From NCBI GenBank assembly GCA_016714645.1, contig JADKCI010000006.1, forward strand, positions 139,721 through 203,720: DNA of 64,000 bases, read 5' to 3'. The DNA comes from Chromatiaceae bacterium (GTDB taxonomy: Bacteria; Pseudomonadota; Gammaproteobacteria; Chromatiales; Chromatiaceae). The notes under the pieces are model-generated. The model ran no database searches and had not been told where the DNA came from. It worked only from the letters and a program-made list of their open reading frames with translations. This document shows positions 46,195-55,371 of this stretch, piece by piece (positions within the stretch are counted from its first letter, which is position 1; each line of letters opens with the position of its first letter). The translations under genes and the position numbers were made by a program.

Positions 46195-47213
46195 GCGGTC
46201 CCCTGGGTCCGACCGTCGCTGGTTGGGAGCCTGACGCCAGCAAGCCGCTGGAGTGGGGTCCCAAGGCGGATCAGGCGGCGTTGCAAGCCCGGGCGCGCCT
46301 CTATGCTGGCCTGCGCCGCTTTTTTGCCGATGCGGGCGTGATGGAAGTCGAGACGCCTCTCGCCTCCCACGCCGGTCTGCCCGATCCCGCCCTAGAGAGT
46401 TGGCGTACCGCCTGGTCGTCCCCCGCCGGTGTCGAGCCCCTGTGGCTGCAGACCTCACCCGAGTTCCCCATGAAGCGCCTGCTGGCGGCGGGCAGCGGTC
46501 CCATCTACCAGATCTGCAAGGTCTTTCGTGACGGCGAGCGCGGCCGTCGCCATCATCCCGAATTCAGCCTGCTGGAGTGGTATCGCCCCGGCTGGGGGCT
46601 GGAGCAACTCATGGCCGAGGTGGCAGACCTGGTGCGCGGTGCCTTGGGCCAGCCCGAGCGGCCGGTAGAAATTCTCGCCTATCGCGATCTTTTCCTGTCC
46701 CGCCTCGGCCTGGACCCCTTCCACGCCCAGACGGCGGAACTCCAGGCTGGCGCCCAGGCCCAGGCGGTCGCCGGTGCCGAGGACCTGGATCTCGACCGCG
46801 ACGGCTGGCTGGATCTGCTCCTGACTCATTGCCTGGAGGCGGATCTCGGCCGTGACCGGCTCACCTTCATCCGCGATTATCCCCCCAGCCAGGCGGCCCT
46901 GGCCCACATCAGGCCCGGCCCCGAACCCGTGGCTGAACGCTTCGAACTCTACCTGGAAGGCCTGGAACTGGCCAATGGCTTCCAGGAACTCACCGATCCG
47001 CGGGAGCAGCGCCGCCGCTTCGAGCAAGATCAAGCCCGGCGTCGCGACCTGGGCCTGGCGGTGCCACCCCTGGATGAGTGCTTTCTCGCCGCCCTGGAGG
47101 CGGGCCTGCCCGCCTCCTCCGGCGTTGCCTTGGGTCTGGATCGGCTGCTCATGGTCAAGATGGGCGCTAGCCACATCGACCAGGTGCTGGCCTTCCCCAT
47201 TGAGTGGGCCTGA
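46191..47213 (+). CDS. epmA: EF-P lysine ligase EpmA
   Basis: 340 residues, a class II LysRS-like enzyme lacking the anticodon domain. It has RARLYAGLRRFFADAGVMEVETPLASHAG, LQTSPEFPMKRLLAAGSGPIYQICKVFRDGERGRRHHPEFSLLEWYR and the C-terminal SSGVALGLDRLLMV. It ligates beta-lysine to Lys34 of EF-P. Its ATG overlaps the efp stop (ATGA) with AAGGAGG just upstream, so the two are translated together. Confidence 0.95.
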   Translation: MSGPLGPTVAGWEPDASKPLEWGPKADQAALQARARLYAGLRRFFADAGVMEVETPLASHAGLPDPALESWRTAWSSPAGVEPLWLQTSPEFPMKRLLAAGSGPIYQICKVFRDGERGRRHHPEFSLLEWYRPGWGLEQLMAEVADLVRGALGQPERPVEILAYRDLFLSRLGLDPFHAQTAELQAGAQAQAVAGAEDLDLDRDGWLDLLLTHCLEADLGRDRLTFIRDYPPSQAALAHIRPGPEPVAERFELYLEGLELANGFQELTDPREQRRRFEQDQARRRDLGLAVPPLDECFLAALEAGLPASSGVALGLDRLLMVKMGASHIDQVLAFPIEWA

Positions 47214-47396
47214 AGTTCGCCCTGGTGCGATTGGCATCCGCTGGATTTTGCCATCTTCATCTGGAATCTCGCGGACCTTGACCGACGTACTCCCCGGAAT
47301 GAGGGGTATGGATCAGCCGCCGGCATGCTGGTCCAGGACCACGGTTGAGGTTAAGATACTAAATGACTTCCACGTTGTTCAAAGATGGAAAATGCC

Positions 47397-49352
47397 ATGG
47401 CTCTGAAGACTCCCGCCCTGAAGGCCCGCGCTATCGGTGCCGTCTGCTTTCTCCTGGCGGGGCTCGCCCTGGCCACCATCGTACCCACGGTGGAGATCGC
47501 TTGGGTCACAGCCTTCTTGTTGCTTGTCGTTTTCCTGTTTGCCTTCGAGGTCGTGGGTGTCGATGTCGCCGCCATCTCGGTGATGGTCCTCTTGGGACTC
47601 ACCAGCCTGCTAGCCCCCCTGATGGGCCTGACCGAGGGCTTGGTGCCCATCAACCACCTGTTCGACGGCTTCGCCAGTAATGCGGTCATTTCCATCATCG
47701 CCGTCATGATCATCGGGGCTAGCCTGGACAAGACCGGACTCATGTCGCAGGTGGCCGCCTTCATCCTGCGCGTGGGCGGCCGCACGGAGACTCGTATCAT
47801 CCCCATCATCTCCGGTACGGTAGCCTTCATCTCCAGCTTCATGCAGAACGTGGGTGCCGCAGCCCTCTTTTTGCCAGTCGTCAGCCGCATTTCGGCGCGC
47901 ACAGGCCTGCCTATGTCGCGGTTACTCATGCCCATGGGTTTCTGCGCCATCCTAGGCGGTACCGTGACCATGGTCGGGTCTAGCCCCCTGATTCTGCTCA
48001 ACGACTTGATCCTGACCTCTAACCAAACCCTGCCCGAGGATGTGCGGATGGCCATCTTCCCTCTCTTCGCCGTTACGCCTATCGGGCTGGGCCTGGTGAT
48101 CACGGGTATCCTTTACTTCGTGCTGGCGGGTCGCTTCGTGCTGCCGGTACGCCCGAACGAGGGTCTGGAGGGGGCGAACACGATGCAGTATTTCGCCGAT
48201 ACCTATGGCATGGAGGCCTTCGGTACGCATGAGGTTCGCGTCCCCGCTGACAGCCCGCTGGGCCAAGTCAACGTTGACGAGATGGAACGGCGCTGGAAGG
48301 TGCGTAGTATTGGCATGGATAAGGGCGATGGGCTGCGTTTTGGGGCCTCTGGGGTCGATCGTAGCCTGGAAATCGGGGCGGGGACCATCCTTTGTCTGTT
48401 GGGATCGGATAAGAACTTCAAGACCTTTGTGGACGAGACTGGCGTCCAGGTCCACGCTGATCTGGAGTTCTTTGCCGACGCCCTTTCCCCGGCCAAGGCC
48501 GGTATCGCCGAGATTGTCATACCTCCCGCCTCTAGCCTCATCGGCAAGACTGCCCGCGAAGTCTGGTTGCGCAAGACCTATGGTTTGTCGTTACTCGCAA
48601 TACACCGGGGCACGGGTACGGTCAGTCTGGGTACGCTTGGCGTGCGCGACACCCCCTTTCAGGTGGGCGACGTCCTAGTGGTGCATACCACTTGGGCGGA
48701 TCTCGCGCACTTGGAAAAGAACCGCAACTTCGTGGTGATTACCACCGAGTACCCCCACGAAGATTTACGTCCGCATAAACTGCTTCCGGCTTTGGTATTT
48801 TTCGCCATCACGCTTGGGTTGGTACTCTTTACTGACTTGCGTCTTTCCGTCGCCTTGTTGACGGGGGCCTTGGGGATGGTGCTATCGGGGGTGCTGTCCA
48901 TGGAGGAGGCCTACAAGGCGGTTAGTTGGAAGACGGTCTTCCTGCTCGCCTCCCTGATCCCTTTGGGGGTGGCGGTCGATGGCTCGGGCACCGCGGCTTG
49001 GATCGCAACGGAGACCCTGCGAGTACTCGGGGCTATGCCGATCTGGGTTATCCAAGCGGCGATCGCCGTGCTCGCCACCTTCTTCACACTGGTCATGTCC
49101 AACGTGGGCGCGACCGTACTCCTCGTGCCCTTGGCCGTGAATATCGCTATCGGGGCCGGGGCAAATCCGGCGGTCTTTGCCCTAACCGTGGCCATCTCTA
49201 CCTCTAACTCCTTCCTCATCCCGACCCATCAGGTCAATGCTCTGCTCATGGGCCCTGGGGGTTACCGGGTTCCGGACTTTTTGCGCGCCGGCGGCATCAT
49301 GACCATCTTATTCCTGCTGGTTTCCCAAACCATCATCAACCTGGTTTTCTGA
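47397..49352 (+). CDS. DASS/SLC13-family anion permease with TrkA-C domains
   Basis: About 651 residues. Membrane segments at both ends enclose a soluble middle (about residues 225-400) with two TrkA-C-like folds (HEVRVPADSPLGQVNVDEMERRWKVRSIGMDKGDG; EIVIPPASSLIGKTAREVWLRKTYGLSLLAIHRGT). The membrane parts hold the family signatures NVGAAALFLPVV and SNVGATVLLVPLAVNIAIGAGANPAVFALTVAISTSNSFLIPTHQVNALLMGPGGYR. Members import sulfate, other inorganic anions or dicarboxylates with sodium. The neighbouring sulfur genes make sulfate or a sulfur anion plausible. Confidence 0.85.
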   Translation: MALKTPALKARAIGAVCFLLAGLALATIVPTVEIAWVTAFLLLVVFLFAFEVVGVDVAAISVMVLLGLTSLLAPLMGLTEGLVPINHLFDGFASNAVISIIAVMIIGASLDKTGLMSQVAAFILRVGGRTETRIIPIISGTVAFISSFMQNVGAAALFLPVVSRISARTGLPMSRLLMPMGFCAILGGTVTMVGSSPLILLNDLILTSNQTLPEDVRMAIFPLFAVTPIGLGLVITGILYFVLAGRFVLPVRPNEGLEGANTMQYFADTYGMEAFGTHEVRVPADSPLGQVNVDEMERRWKVRSIGMDKGDGLRFGASGVDRSLEIGAGTILCLLGSDKNFKTFVDETGVQVHADLEFFADALSPAKAGIAEIVIPPASSLIGKTAREVWLRKTYGLSLLAIHRGTGTVSLGTLGVRDTPFQVGDVLVVHTTWADLAHLEKNRNFVVITTEYPHEDLRPHKLLPALVFFAITLGLVLFTDLRLSVALLTGALGMVLSGVLSMEEAYKAVSWKTVFLLASLIPLGVAVDGSGTAAWIATETLRVLGAMPIWVIQAAIAVLATFFTLVMSNVGATVLLVPLAVNIAIGAGANPAVFALTVAISTSNSFLIPTHQVNALLMGPGGYRVPDFLRAGGIMTILFLLVSQTIINLVF

Positions 49353-49430
49353 TTGATGGGTGCGAATGACGGTAACCTCTCCGCAGACCTCCTCGGTATC
49401 AGTATCGCTGGCCGGTTCGGTAACTTAAAG

Positions 49431-49450
49431 CCCCCGGATTTTGCCGGGGG
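49431..49450 (+). other. 7-bp GC hairpin between DASS gene and megL
   Basis: CCCCCGG, six-base loop ATTTTG, CCGGGGG, 78 bases after the DASS stop and 90 bases before megL. No T-run follows, so a weak terminator or an mRNA 5' structure. No SAM riboswitch core could be recognised around it. Confidence 0.5.
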
Positions 49451-49539
49451 ATGGTTACTCAGTTGGGCGAAAAGTATCAGGTTATTTGTCAAGACTGCCT
49501 CGTCTCCTTCGCTCAAATGCCAAAACGCGCGACCCCAGG

Positions 49540-50742
49540 ATGCCTAAACAAGACGAAACCTATCCGACGCAGGGTTTTGCAACCCGCGCCATCCACCACG
49601 CCTACGACCCCTATGCGGGTCAAGGGTCCCTGAATCCACCCATCTACCTCAGTTCCACCTATTGCTTCCCTACGGTAGCGGAGGGCACGGCCCGTTTCGC
49701 CGGCGAGCAGGCGGGATTCGTCTATTCCCGCGTCGGCAATCCCACCACCTGCCTGCTGGAGGAGCGGCTCGCCAATCTGGAGCAGGGCGAGGCGGCACTG
49801 GTCACGGCCTCGGGCCAGGGGGCGACTACCTCCCTGCTCTGGACCCTGCTCGCCCCCGGCGACGAGCTGATCGCGGACCAGACCCTCTACGGCTGCACCT
49901 TCGCCTTCTTTCATCAGGGGCTGGAGAAATTTGGCGTCAAGGTCCGGCATCTGGACCTGACTGAGCCCGCGAATCTGGAGGCCGCCATCTCCGCTAGGAC
50001 GCGCATGGTCTTCTTCGAGTCTCCCGCCAACCCCAACATGCGCCTGGTCGATATCGCGGGCATCGCCGCCATCGCCCGACGCCACGGCGCACTGACGGTG
50101 GTGGATAACACCTATTGCACCCCCTATCTGCAGCGCCCCCTGGAGTGGGGAGCCGACTTTGTCGTCCACTCCGCCACCAAGTATCTTGGCGGCCATGGCG
50201 ACCTGCTGGCTGGGGCCATCGTCGGGCCCAAGGCGGCCCTGGATGAGGTGCGCTATGTGGGAATAAAGGACATGACGGGCGCCGTCATGTCCTCCCAGGA
50301 TGCCTTTCTGGTGCTGCGCGGCCTCAAAACCCTGGCCCTGCGCATGGACCGTCACTGCCTCAATGCCCAGCGCGTGGCGGCCTATCTCGCCGCCCATCCC
50401 CAGGTGGCCGTCGTTCATTACCCGGGACTGGAATCCTTCCCGCATTACGCCCTGGCCCAGCGGCAGATGGCCCAGCCGGGTGGCATGGTCGCTTTCGAGT
50501 TGAAAGGGGGCATCGCCGCGGGCCGCCGCTTTATGGATGCCCTGCGTCTCTTCATCCGTGCCGTCAGCCTCGGCGATGCGGAGAGCCTGGCCCAACACCC
50601 CGCCAGCATGACCCATGCGGTGTACAGCGAGGAGGAACGGGCCGCCCATTTTATTAGCGAGGGCCTGGTGCGGCTCTCCGTAGGCCTGGAGGATAGCGAA
50701 GATTTGTTGGCCGATCTGGAACAGGCCCTGGCCCGGGGCTAG
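49540..50742 (+). CDS. methionine gamma-lyase (PLP Cys/Met metabolism family)
   Basis: 400 residues. PLP Lys214 is in SATKYLGGHGD. Cys119 in LYGCTFAFFHQGLEKFGVKVRHLD matches the Cys that distinguishes methionine gamma-lyase from cystathionine lyases and sulfhydrylases. The enzyme cleaves methionine to methanethiol, ammonia and 2-oxobutyrate. O-succinylhomoserine sulfhydrylase is the main alternative, less likely because of that Cys. I chose ATG at 49540 since the family-like sequence begins directly there. Confidence 0.82.
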   Translation: MPKQDETYPTQGFATRAIHHAYDPYAGQGSLNPPIYLSSTYCFPTVAEGTARFAGEQAGFVYSRVGNPTTCLLEERLANLEQGEAALVTASGQGATTSLLWTLLAPGDELIADQTLYGCTFAFFHQGLEKFGVKVRHLDLTEPANLEAAISARTRMVFFESPANPNMRLVDIAGIAAIARRHGALTVVDNTYCTPYLQRPLEWGADFVVHSATKYLGGHGDLLAGAIVGPKAALDEVRYVGIKDMTGAVMSSQDAFLVLRGLKTLALRMDRHCLNAQRVAAYLAAHPQVAVVHYPGLESFPHYALAQRQMAQPGGMVAFELKGGIAAGRRFMDALRLFIRAVSLGDAESLAQHPASMTHAVYSEEERAAHFISEGLVRLSVGLEDSEDLLADLEQALARG

Positions 50743-50762
50743 GGTAGGGGCTGCGGGGGTAT

Positions 50763-50781
50763 CCGGCGGCCGGGCCGCCGG
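50763..50781. terminator. GC hairpin between convergent megL and sulP genes
   Basis: An 8-bp perfect stem (CCGGCGGC / GCCGCCGG) with a 3-base loop, 20 bases after the megL stop and 9 bases before the end of the sulP gene on the other strand. It lacks T-runs but may block read-through in both directions. Confidence 0.4.
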
Positions 50782-50790
50782 GCGGAGAGA

Positions 50791-52923
50791 TCAGGAGCGG
50801 CCCGTCTGTCCGGCGAGGGCCATGGCCCGGAAGGGATCATCCTCGGCATCCACACCCAGCCGCTGGTGAATCGCGGCAATGGCCTGGCCTTCGGTGGCGA
50901 AGATATTGTCCACGCCAATGAGGTCGAAGAGGCCGGTGCGGCGCGTGACGTCGAGGATTTGCTTCTTGAGCCCGGAAAAGACGACCTGAATGCCGCGATC
51001 CCGTAGGCGCGCTACCAGGTGATGCACGACCTCCTCCCCGGAGGCATCGAGTTGATTGATGCCATCGCCCACCACTAGCAGCCACTTGGCGTCTGGCTTG
51101 GCGGCCACCGCCTCCAGGATGTTGTCCTCGAAATAGGCGACATTGGCGAAATAGAGGGAGCCATCGAAGCGGATGGCGTTGATGTGCGGACTGGTCGGCA
51201 GGTCGGGGTGGACCTTGACATCGCGCAGGGTGCCGTCCTTGCAGCGGCCCAGGATGGCGACGCGCGGCTTCATGGTGCGGAACAGGTAAAGGAGGATGGC
51301 CAGGCCGGCCCCGACCAGGATGCCCTCATCCAGATGGGGGGCAAAGGCCAGGGTGGCGACGAAGGTCACGATGGCGGCGATACCATCGTGACGGCTGGCC
51401 TCCCAGGCATGCTTGACCGCCTCGATGTTCACCAGGCCGATGACCGCCATGATGATGATGGCCGCCAGCACCGCCTGAGACAGGTGGTAGAGGAGGGGGG
51501 TCAAGAAGAGCAGGGTGATGAGCACGAAGAGGGCGGTGAAGACGGACGCCAGTCCGCTGCGGGCACCAGCGTCAAAATTCACCGCCGAGCGTGAGAAGGA
51601 GCCCGAGGCCGGAAAGGCCTGGCTGAAGCCGCCGAGAATGTTGGCCAGGCCCTGACCGATGAGTTCCTGATTGGGGTCAACCTTCTGTTTTGCCTTGGTC
51701 GCCAGGGCCTTGGCGATGGAGATGGCCTCCATGAAGCCCACCAGGGAGATGACGATGGCCGCCGTCAGCAGACTGCCGATGTCATCCAGACTCAGGCTGG
51801 GCAGCGCCAGCGCCGGCAAGCCCTCGGGGATGCGGCCCACCACTTCACCGCCCCCCACCAGCTTGAAGCCCTGGTCCTTGACCCCGCGAATGCTGTAATG
51901 GGCGCCATCCGTCCTGGCGCCGGCCGGAACCTGGTCCAGGCGATAGAGGCCCAGGGTGGCGCCCTGGGCGTCGGTGACCCGTGCCACCGGTAGCTTGCGC
52001 AGTTCCTTCTTCAGGGCCGCCGTTAGACCCTCGGCCTCGGTGGTGGCGATGGTGGCCAGGTGCAATTCATAGCCGAGGCGGGCCGCCTCGCTGGCATGCA
52101 AGGCCTCCCGCCGCGCCTCCTTCAGGGCCACCATCAGGCTGGCCTTGGCTGCCGCCAGTCGGGCCTCTTCCGCCTGCGCCTTGCCGAGTCCGGCAACCAG
52201 TTCCGCTAACCCCGGGTCCGCGATCTGCTCAGTCTGGCCCTCCAGGTTTTTCTCGAAGCCGATGGCCCAGGACAAGGTGGTAGTCAGGGCTACGGCAATG
52301 AGGACACCGGGCCATTTCCTTTTATATTGCTTGATGCCCCACATGAGCCCGAGGGCCAGGAGTCCCATGGCCAGGGTGGGCCAGTGGGTATCGCCGATCT
52401 GGGCGAAAACGCCGGCAATGTCGTGCATGAAACTCTCGGAGCGCCCCATGGGCACGCCAAACAGCTTGGAGATCTGGGACAGGCCTATAATGATGGCGGC
52501 GGCGTTGGTGAAGCCGACGATCACCGGGTGCGACAGAAAATTGACCACCACCCCCAGCTTGAAGAGGCCCAGTAATAATTGGGTCACGCCGACCAGCAGG
52601 GCCAGCAGGATGGCCAGGGCGATGAATTGGGGGGAGCCTGGCGCCGCCAAGGGGGTCAGGGCCGAGGCCGTCAGGAGGGACACCACCGCCACCGGGCCCG
52701 TGCTGAGAAAGGCGCTGGACCCAAAGAGGGACGCGATCGCTACCGGCAGGAAGGCGGCATAGAGGCCGAAATAGGGCGGCAGCCCGGCGAGTTGGGCATA
52801 GGCCATGGATTGGGGAATCAGGACCAGGGCCACCGTGATGCCCGCCAGGAAATCGGCCTTGGCCGTATCACCCCGGAGGGGAAACCAGCCCAAAAAGGGT
52901 AGAAAGCGCGCAAGCTTGTTCAT
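50791..52923 (-). CDS. SulP-family anion transporter with inserted loop domain and STAS
   Basis: 710 residues from MNKLARFLPFLGWFPLRGD. Typical SulP transmembrane motifs are ITVALVLIPQSMAYAQLAGLPPYFGLYAAFLP and ELIGQGLANILGGFSQAFPASGSFSRSAVNFDAGARSG. A C-terminal STAS domain covers about residues 575-690 (INAIRFDGSLYFANVAYFEDNI). Between residues 223 and 362 lies an extra region of about 140 residues, first helical and Ala/Glu-rich (LGKAQAEEARLAAAKASLMVALKEARREA), then beta-like, which ordinary SulP proteins lack. The substrate is probably sulfate or bicarbonate. There is no strong ribosome site. Confidence 0.87.
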   Translation of the reverse strand: MNKLARFLPFLGWFPLRGDTAKADFLAGITVALVLIPQSMAYAQLAGLPPYFGLYAAFLPVAIASLFGSSAFLSTGPVAVVSLLTASALTPLAAPGSPQFIALAILLALLVGVTQLLLGLFKLGVVVNFLSHPVIVGFTNAAAIIIGLSQISKLFGVPMGRSESFMHDIAGVFAQIGDTHWPTLAMGLLALGLMWGIKQYKRKWPGVLIAVALTTTLSWAIGFEKNLEGQTEQIADPGLAELVAGLGKAQAEEARLAAAKASLMVALKEARREALHASEAARLGYELHLATIATTEAEGLTAALKKELRKLPVARVTDAQGATLGLYRLDQVPAGARTDGAHYSIRGVKDQGFKLVGGGEVVGRIPEGLPALALPSLSLDDIGSLLTAAIVISLVGFMEAISIAKALATKAKQKVDPNQELIGQGLANILGGFSQAFPASGSFSRSAVNFDAGARSGLASVFTALFVLITLLFLTPLLYHLSQAVLAAIIIMAVIGLVNIEAVKHAWEASRHDGIAAIVTFVATLAFAPHLDEGILVGAGLAILLYLFRTMKPRVAILGRCKDGTLRDVKVHPDLPTSPHINAIRFDGSLYFANVAYFEDNILEAVAAKPDAKWLLVVGDGINQLDASGEEVVHHLVARLRDRGIQVVFSGLKKQILDVTRRTGLFDLIGVDNIFATEGQAIAAIHQRLGVDAEDDPFRAMALAGQTGRS

Positions 52924-53197
52924 GGGATAAGTACTGCCGTTGAGGTGATCGCCGGCACATCTTAAACCCTTCGACAAAAATAGCGCCAGTTCCAAAGGCC
53001 AGGCTGCCAAGCGCCATGGTGCGCTTGGACCACCCAGGATGCCGATGAGGATCCTGGCCCTCTTGCTAGCTCGCCAAGGGGAAGCCTTTGGCGGGCGATC
53101 GCCGCCCCTCCCGCCGCTCAAGACCCTCCTGTTGGCGAGGCCACGCCTGTCCTTGGCGCGGGTTCAAGCCCCGCGCCTACCCCGGTAGCGGTAGGGT

Positions 53198-54032
53198 TCA
53201 GCTGCTCCCGGGCACGATCAACACCGGGCATTGCGCCTGGCCCATGATGCGTTCGGATACGCTGCCCAGCAGTAGGCGGCTCAGTCCGCCACGACCATGG
53301 CTGCCAACGACGATGAGGTCCGCCTGGCGGTTGTTGGCGGTCTCGACCACCACCTGGTCCGGGCGGCCTTCCGCCAGCAGGGCCTCGCTATTGATCCCAG
53401 CCGCCTGCATGGTGGCCAGTGCTTGATCCAGCGCCGCTTGGGCCTCGGCCTTGCGTTCCCGGTTGTGGCCGCGGCTGGTGACGGAGACCAGGGTCACCGG
53501 GAGCTGGCAATCCCTGGCCAGATCCCTGGCCACCTGCGTGGCAGCCTTGCCCGGGTCGGAGCCATCGGTGGCGAGGAGGATACGGTGGCTCCACATGGCC
53601 GCGGCACGCGGCACCATCAGCACGGGGCAGGGGGCCTGACCGGCGACATGAGCGGTGGCATGGCCCACCATGAGGCGGGCCAGCCCACGCTTGCCGCGCC
53701 GGCCCAGCACGATCAGGTCGGGCTCCAGTTCCAGGGCGGTGTTGATGATTTCCTGGTGGGGTTGGTCGCCATACACCAGTTGGGTGAGGCATGGAACTCC
53801 CTCGGCCTCCGCGGCGGCAACCACGGCGGCGAGGAGGGCCTGGGCCTCCCGTTCCATCTGCTCACGCAGGCCATAGGTACCGAACCCCTCCAGATCCTGG
53901 GGAAAGGATGATGGTCATGACCGTGAGCCGGGCCCCGCACCGCTTGGCGAGGGCGATGGCAACCCGTTGGGCCCCGGCGGAGAATTCCGAGCCGTCGGTG
54001 GCGAAGAGGATGCTATTCATCTGGGTTCCCAT
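53198..54032 (-). pseudogene. double UspA universal stress protein, one frame break
   Basis: Two UspA domains. The first begins at ATG 54032 (MGTQMNSILFATDGSEFSAGAQRVAIALAKRCGARLTVMTIIL), with AAGGAG 7 bases before it. At the run GGGGAAAGG (53899-53907 on the plus strand) the frame must skip one base, after which it continues QDLEGFGTYGLREQMEREAQALLAAVV. From there it runs intact to GRRGKRGLARLMVGHATAHVAG and through a complete second Usp domain (MWSHRILLATDGSDPGKAATQ to VVGSHGRGGLSRLLLGSVSERIMGQAQCPVLIVPGSS). Whether this is real or a sequencing error cannot be told. It is last in the TauE operon. Confidence 0.75.
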
Positions 54033-54035
54033 GAT

Positions 54036-55097
54036 TTAGCTCCTTTGGGCCAGGCGGTGGGCCGCCATACCCTGGATCAGGGCGATGATGATGGCGATAC
54101 CACCCACCGCCATGGCCAGTACCAGGGTGGCGTCTCCCAATAGCTTCAGGTAGGCGATCGTGGCGTCCTGGATGGGCGCGATCAGTTCCAGCTTGGAGAG
54201 ATAACCCGGCACATAGAAGAAGCGCGAAAACAGCACGATGACCATGATGAGACCCATGACCAGTTTAACCACGGAGTCCTTGACGTAAGTCGTGCCGATC
54301 GCGCCGATCTGGACGCCGAACAGGGAGCCGGCCAAAATGATCATGGCGAGGCGGATGTCCACGACCCCGTCCAGGGCATAGAGGATGGTACCTCCAAGAC
54401 CCATGACAAAGGCGATCACCAGTTCGGTGGCGGTGGCCATCAGGGCGGGGGCCCCCAGCACATAGATCATGGCGGGGACCCCGATGAAACCACCCACGGC
54501 AATGGTGGCGGCCAACATGCCGGTGGCGAAGCCGAGGGGCACGATGAAGAGCAGGGATACCTGGGCCTTGATGCTGGGGAAGAAAACCATGGTCCCGGGG
54601 ATGCGTACGGATTGGACCCAGCGCGCCAGTCGGGTGGTTTCCTGGGGCACTTCAGCCCCCGTCGCCTTTTCCTGCTGGAACATCTGGTAGGCATCCCGCA
54701 GCACGAAGAGGCCCACCACGGCCAGCACGACCACGAAGACCACCGAGACATAGAGGCTGGTCCCAACGTCGCCAAAACTGTGCTTGATGCCGGTCATGAC
54801 CTGCTTGCCGACGAGCATCCCCAGTTCGGCGAAGAGGCCCATGATGAGGCCTAGTTTGACATCCACCTGCCCGTACTTGTGACGTTTCATGGCGCCCACC
54901 AGGGACTTGGGGAATTTGTGGCAGATATTCGATGCCACCGCCACGATGCCGGGCACGCCCAGGGTCATCATGGCCGGGGTCAGCACAAAGGCCCCGCCGG
55001 AACCGATGAAGCCCGAGACCATGCCGCCCACGAAGCCCACCACGAAGAGGGCCAGGGCGGTATAGAGGTTGAGTTCGATAAAGAGACTGCTTTCCAC
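54036..55097 (-). CDS. TauE/SafE-family sulfite/anion exporter
   Basis: 353 residues with eight or so membrane segments. Family pattern: FVVGFVGGMVSGFIGSGGAFVLTPAMMTLGVPGIVAVASNICHKFPKSLVGAMKRHKYG at the start and GMLAATIAVGGFIGVPAMIYVLGAPALMATATELVIAF in the second half. These permeases export sulfite, sulfoacetate or similar anions. Its stop is 3 bases from the Usp start, and the small membrane protein gene ends 17 bases upstream, so all are one operon behind the sigma-54-like promoter at 56012-56028. Confidence 0.88.
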   Translation of the reverse strand: MESSLFIELNLYTALALFVVGFVGGMVSGFIGSGGAFVLTPAMMTLGVPGIVAVASNICHKFPKSLVGAMKRHKYGQVDVKLGLIMGLFAELGMLVGKQVMTGIKHSFGDVGTSLYVSVVFVVVLAVVGLFVLRDAYQMFQQEKATGAEVPQETTRLARWVQSVRIPGTMVFFPSIKAQVSLLFIVPLGFATGMLAATIAVGGFIGVPAMIYVLGAPALMATATELVIAFVMGLGGTILYALDGVVDIRLAMIILAGSLFGVQIGAIGTTYVKDSVVKLVMGLIMVIVLFSRFFYVPGYLSKLELIAPIQDATIAYLKLLGDATLVLAMAVGGIAIIIALIQGMAAHRLAQRS

Positions 55098-55114
55098 TGC
55101 TTACGACTCCTTGC

Positions 55115-55363
55115 TTACGGTTTGCCACCGGACTTGGCCGCCCTTAGTCCCAGGATCTCCCAGAAGAGTCCGGTGAAGGTGCCATGAAAATAAGAGAAGA
55201 TGAAGGCCACCACGACCGGGATCAGGAATAAGGCCTTGTGATCCTTGGTTTGCTCGGCCCAGGCTACCAACTGGTCGGCGTAGAGGAAGAGCAGGATATA
55301 GAGCAATAGACTCACACTGCCATAAAACAGCGTGGCGGCAATGGGTTTTTTGGAAGGGGACAT
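55115..55363 (-). CDS. small two-helix membrane protein
   Basis: 82 residues. Two membrane segments: TLFYGSVSLLLYILLFLYADQLVAW and ALFLIPVVVAFIFSYFHGTFTGLFWEIL. The ATG at 55363 has a GAGG ribosome site 7 bases upstream; the open frame before it overlaps the previous gene and is unlikely to be used. It ends 17 bases before the TauE gene and is probably a partner or accessory of that permease. No known family recognised. Confidence 0.7.
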   Translation of the reverse strand: MSPSKKPIAATLFYGSVSLLLYILLFLYADQLVAWAEQTKDHKALFLIPVVVAFIFSYFHGTFTGLFWEILGLRAAKSGGKP

Positions 55364-55371
55364 CAAGTACC

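Noticed and set aside
49353..49539. SAM or SAH riboswitch ahead of methionine gamma-lyase
   Set aside because: Apart from one 7-bp hairpin, none of the conserved core sequences of these riboswitches could be recognised.
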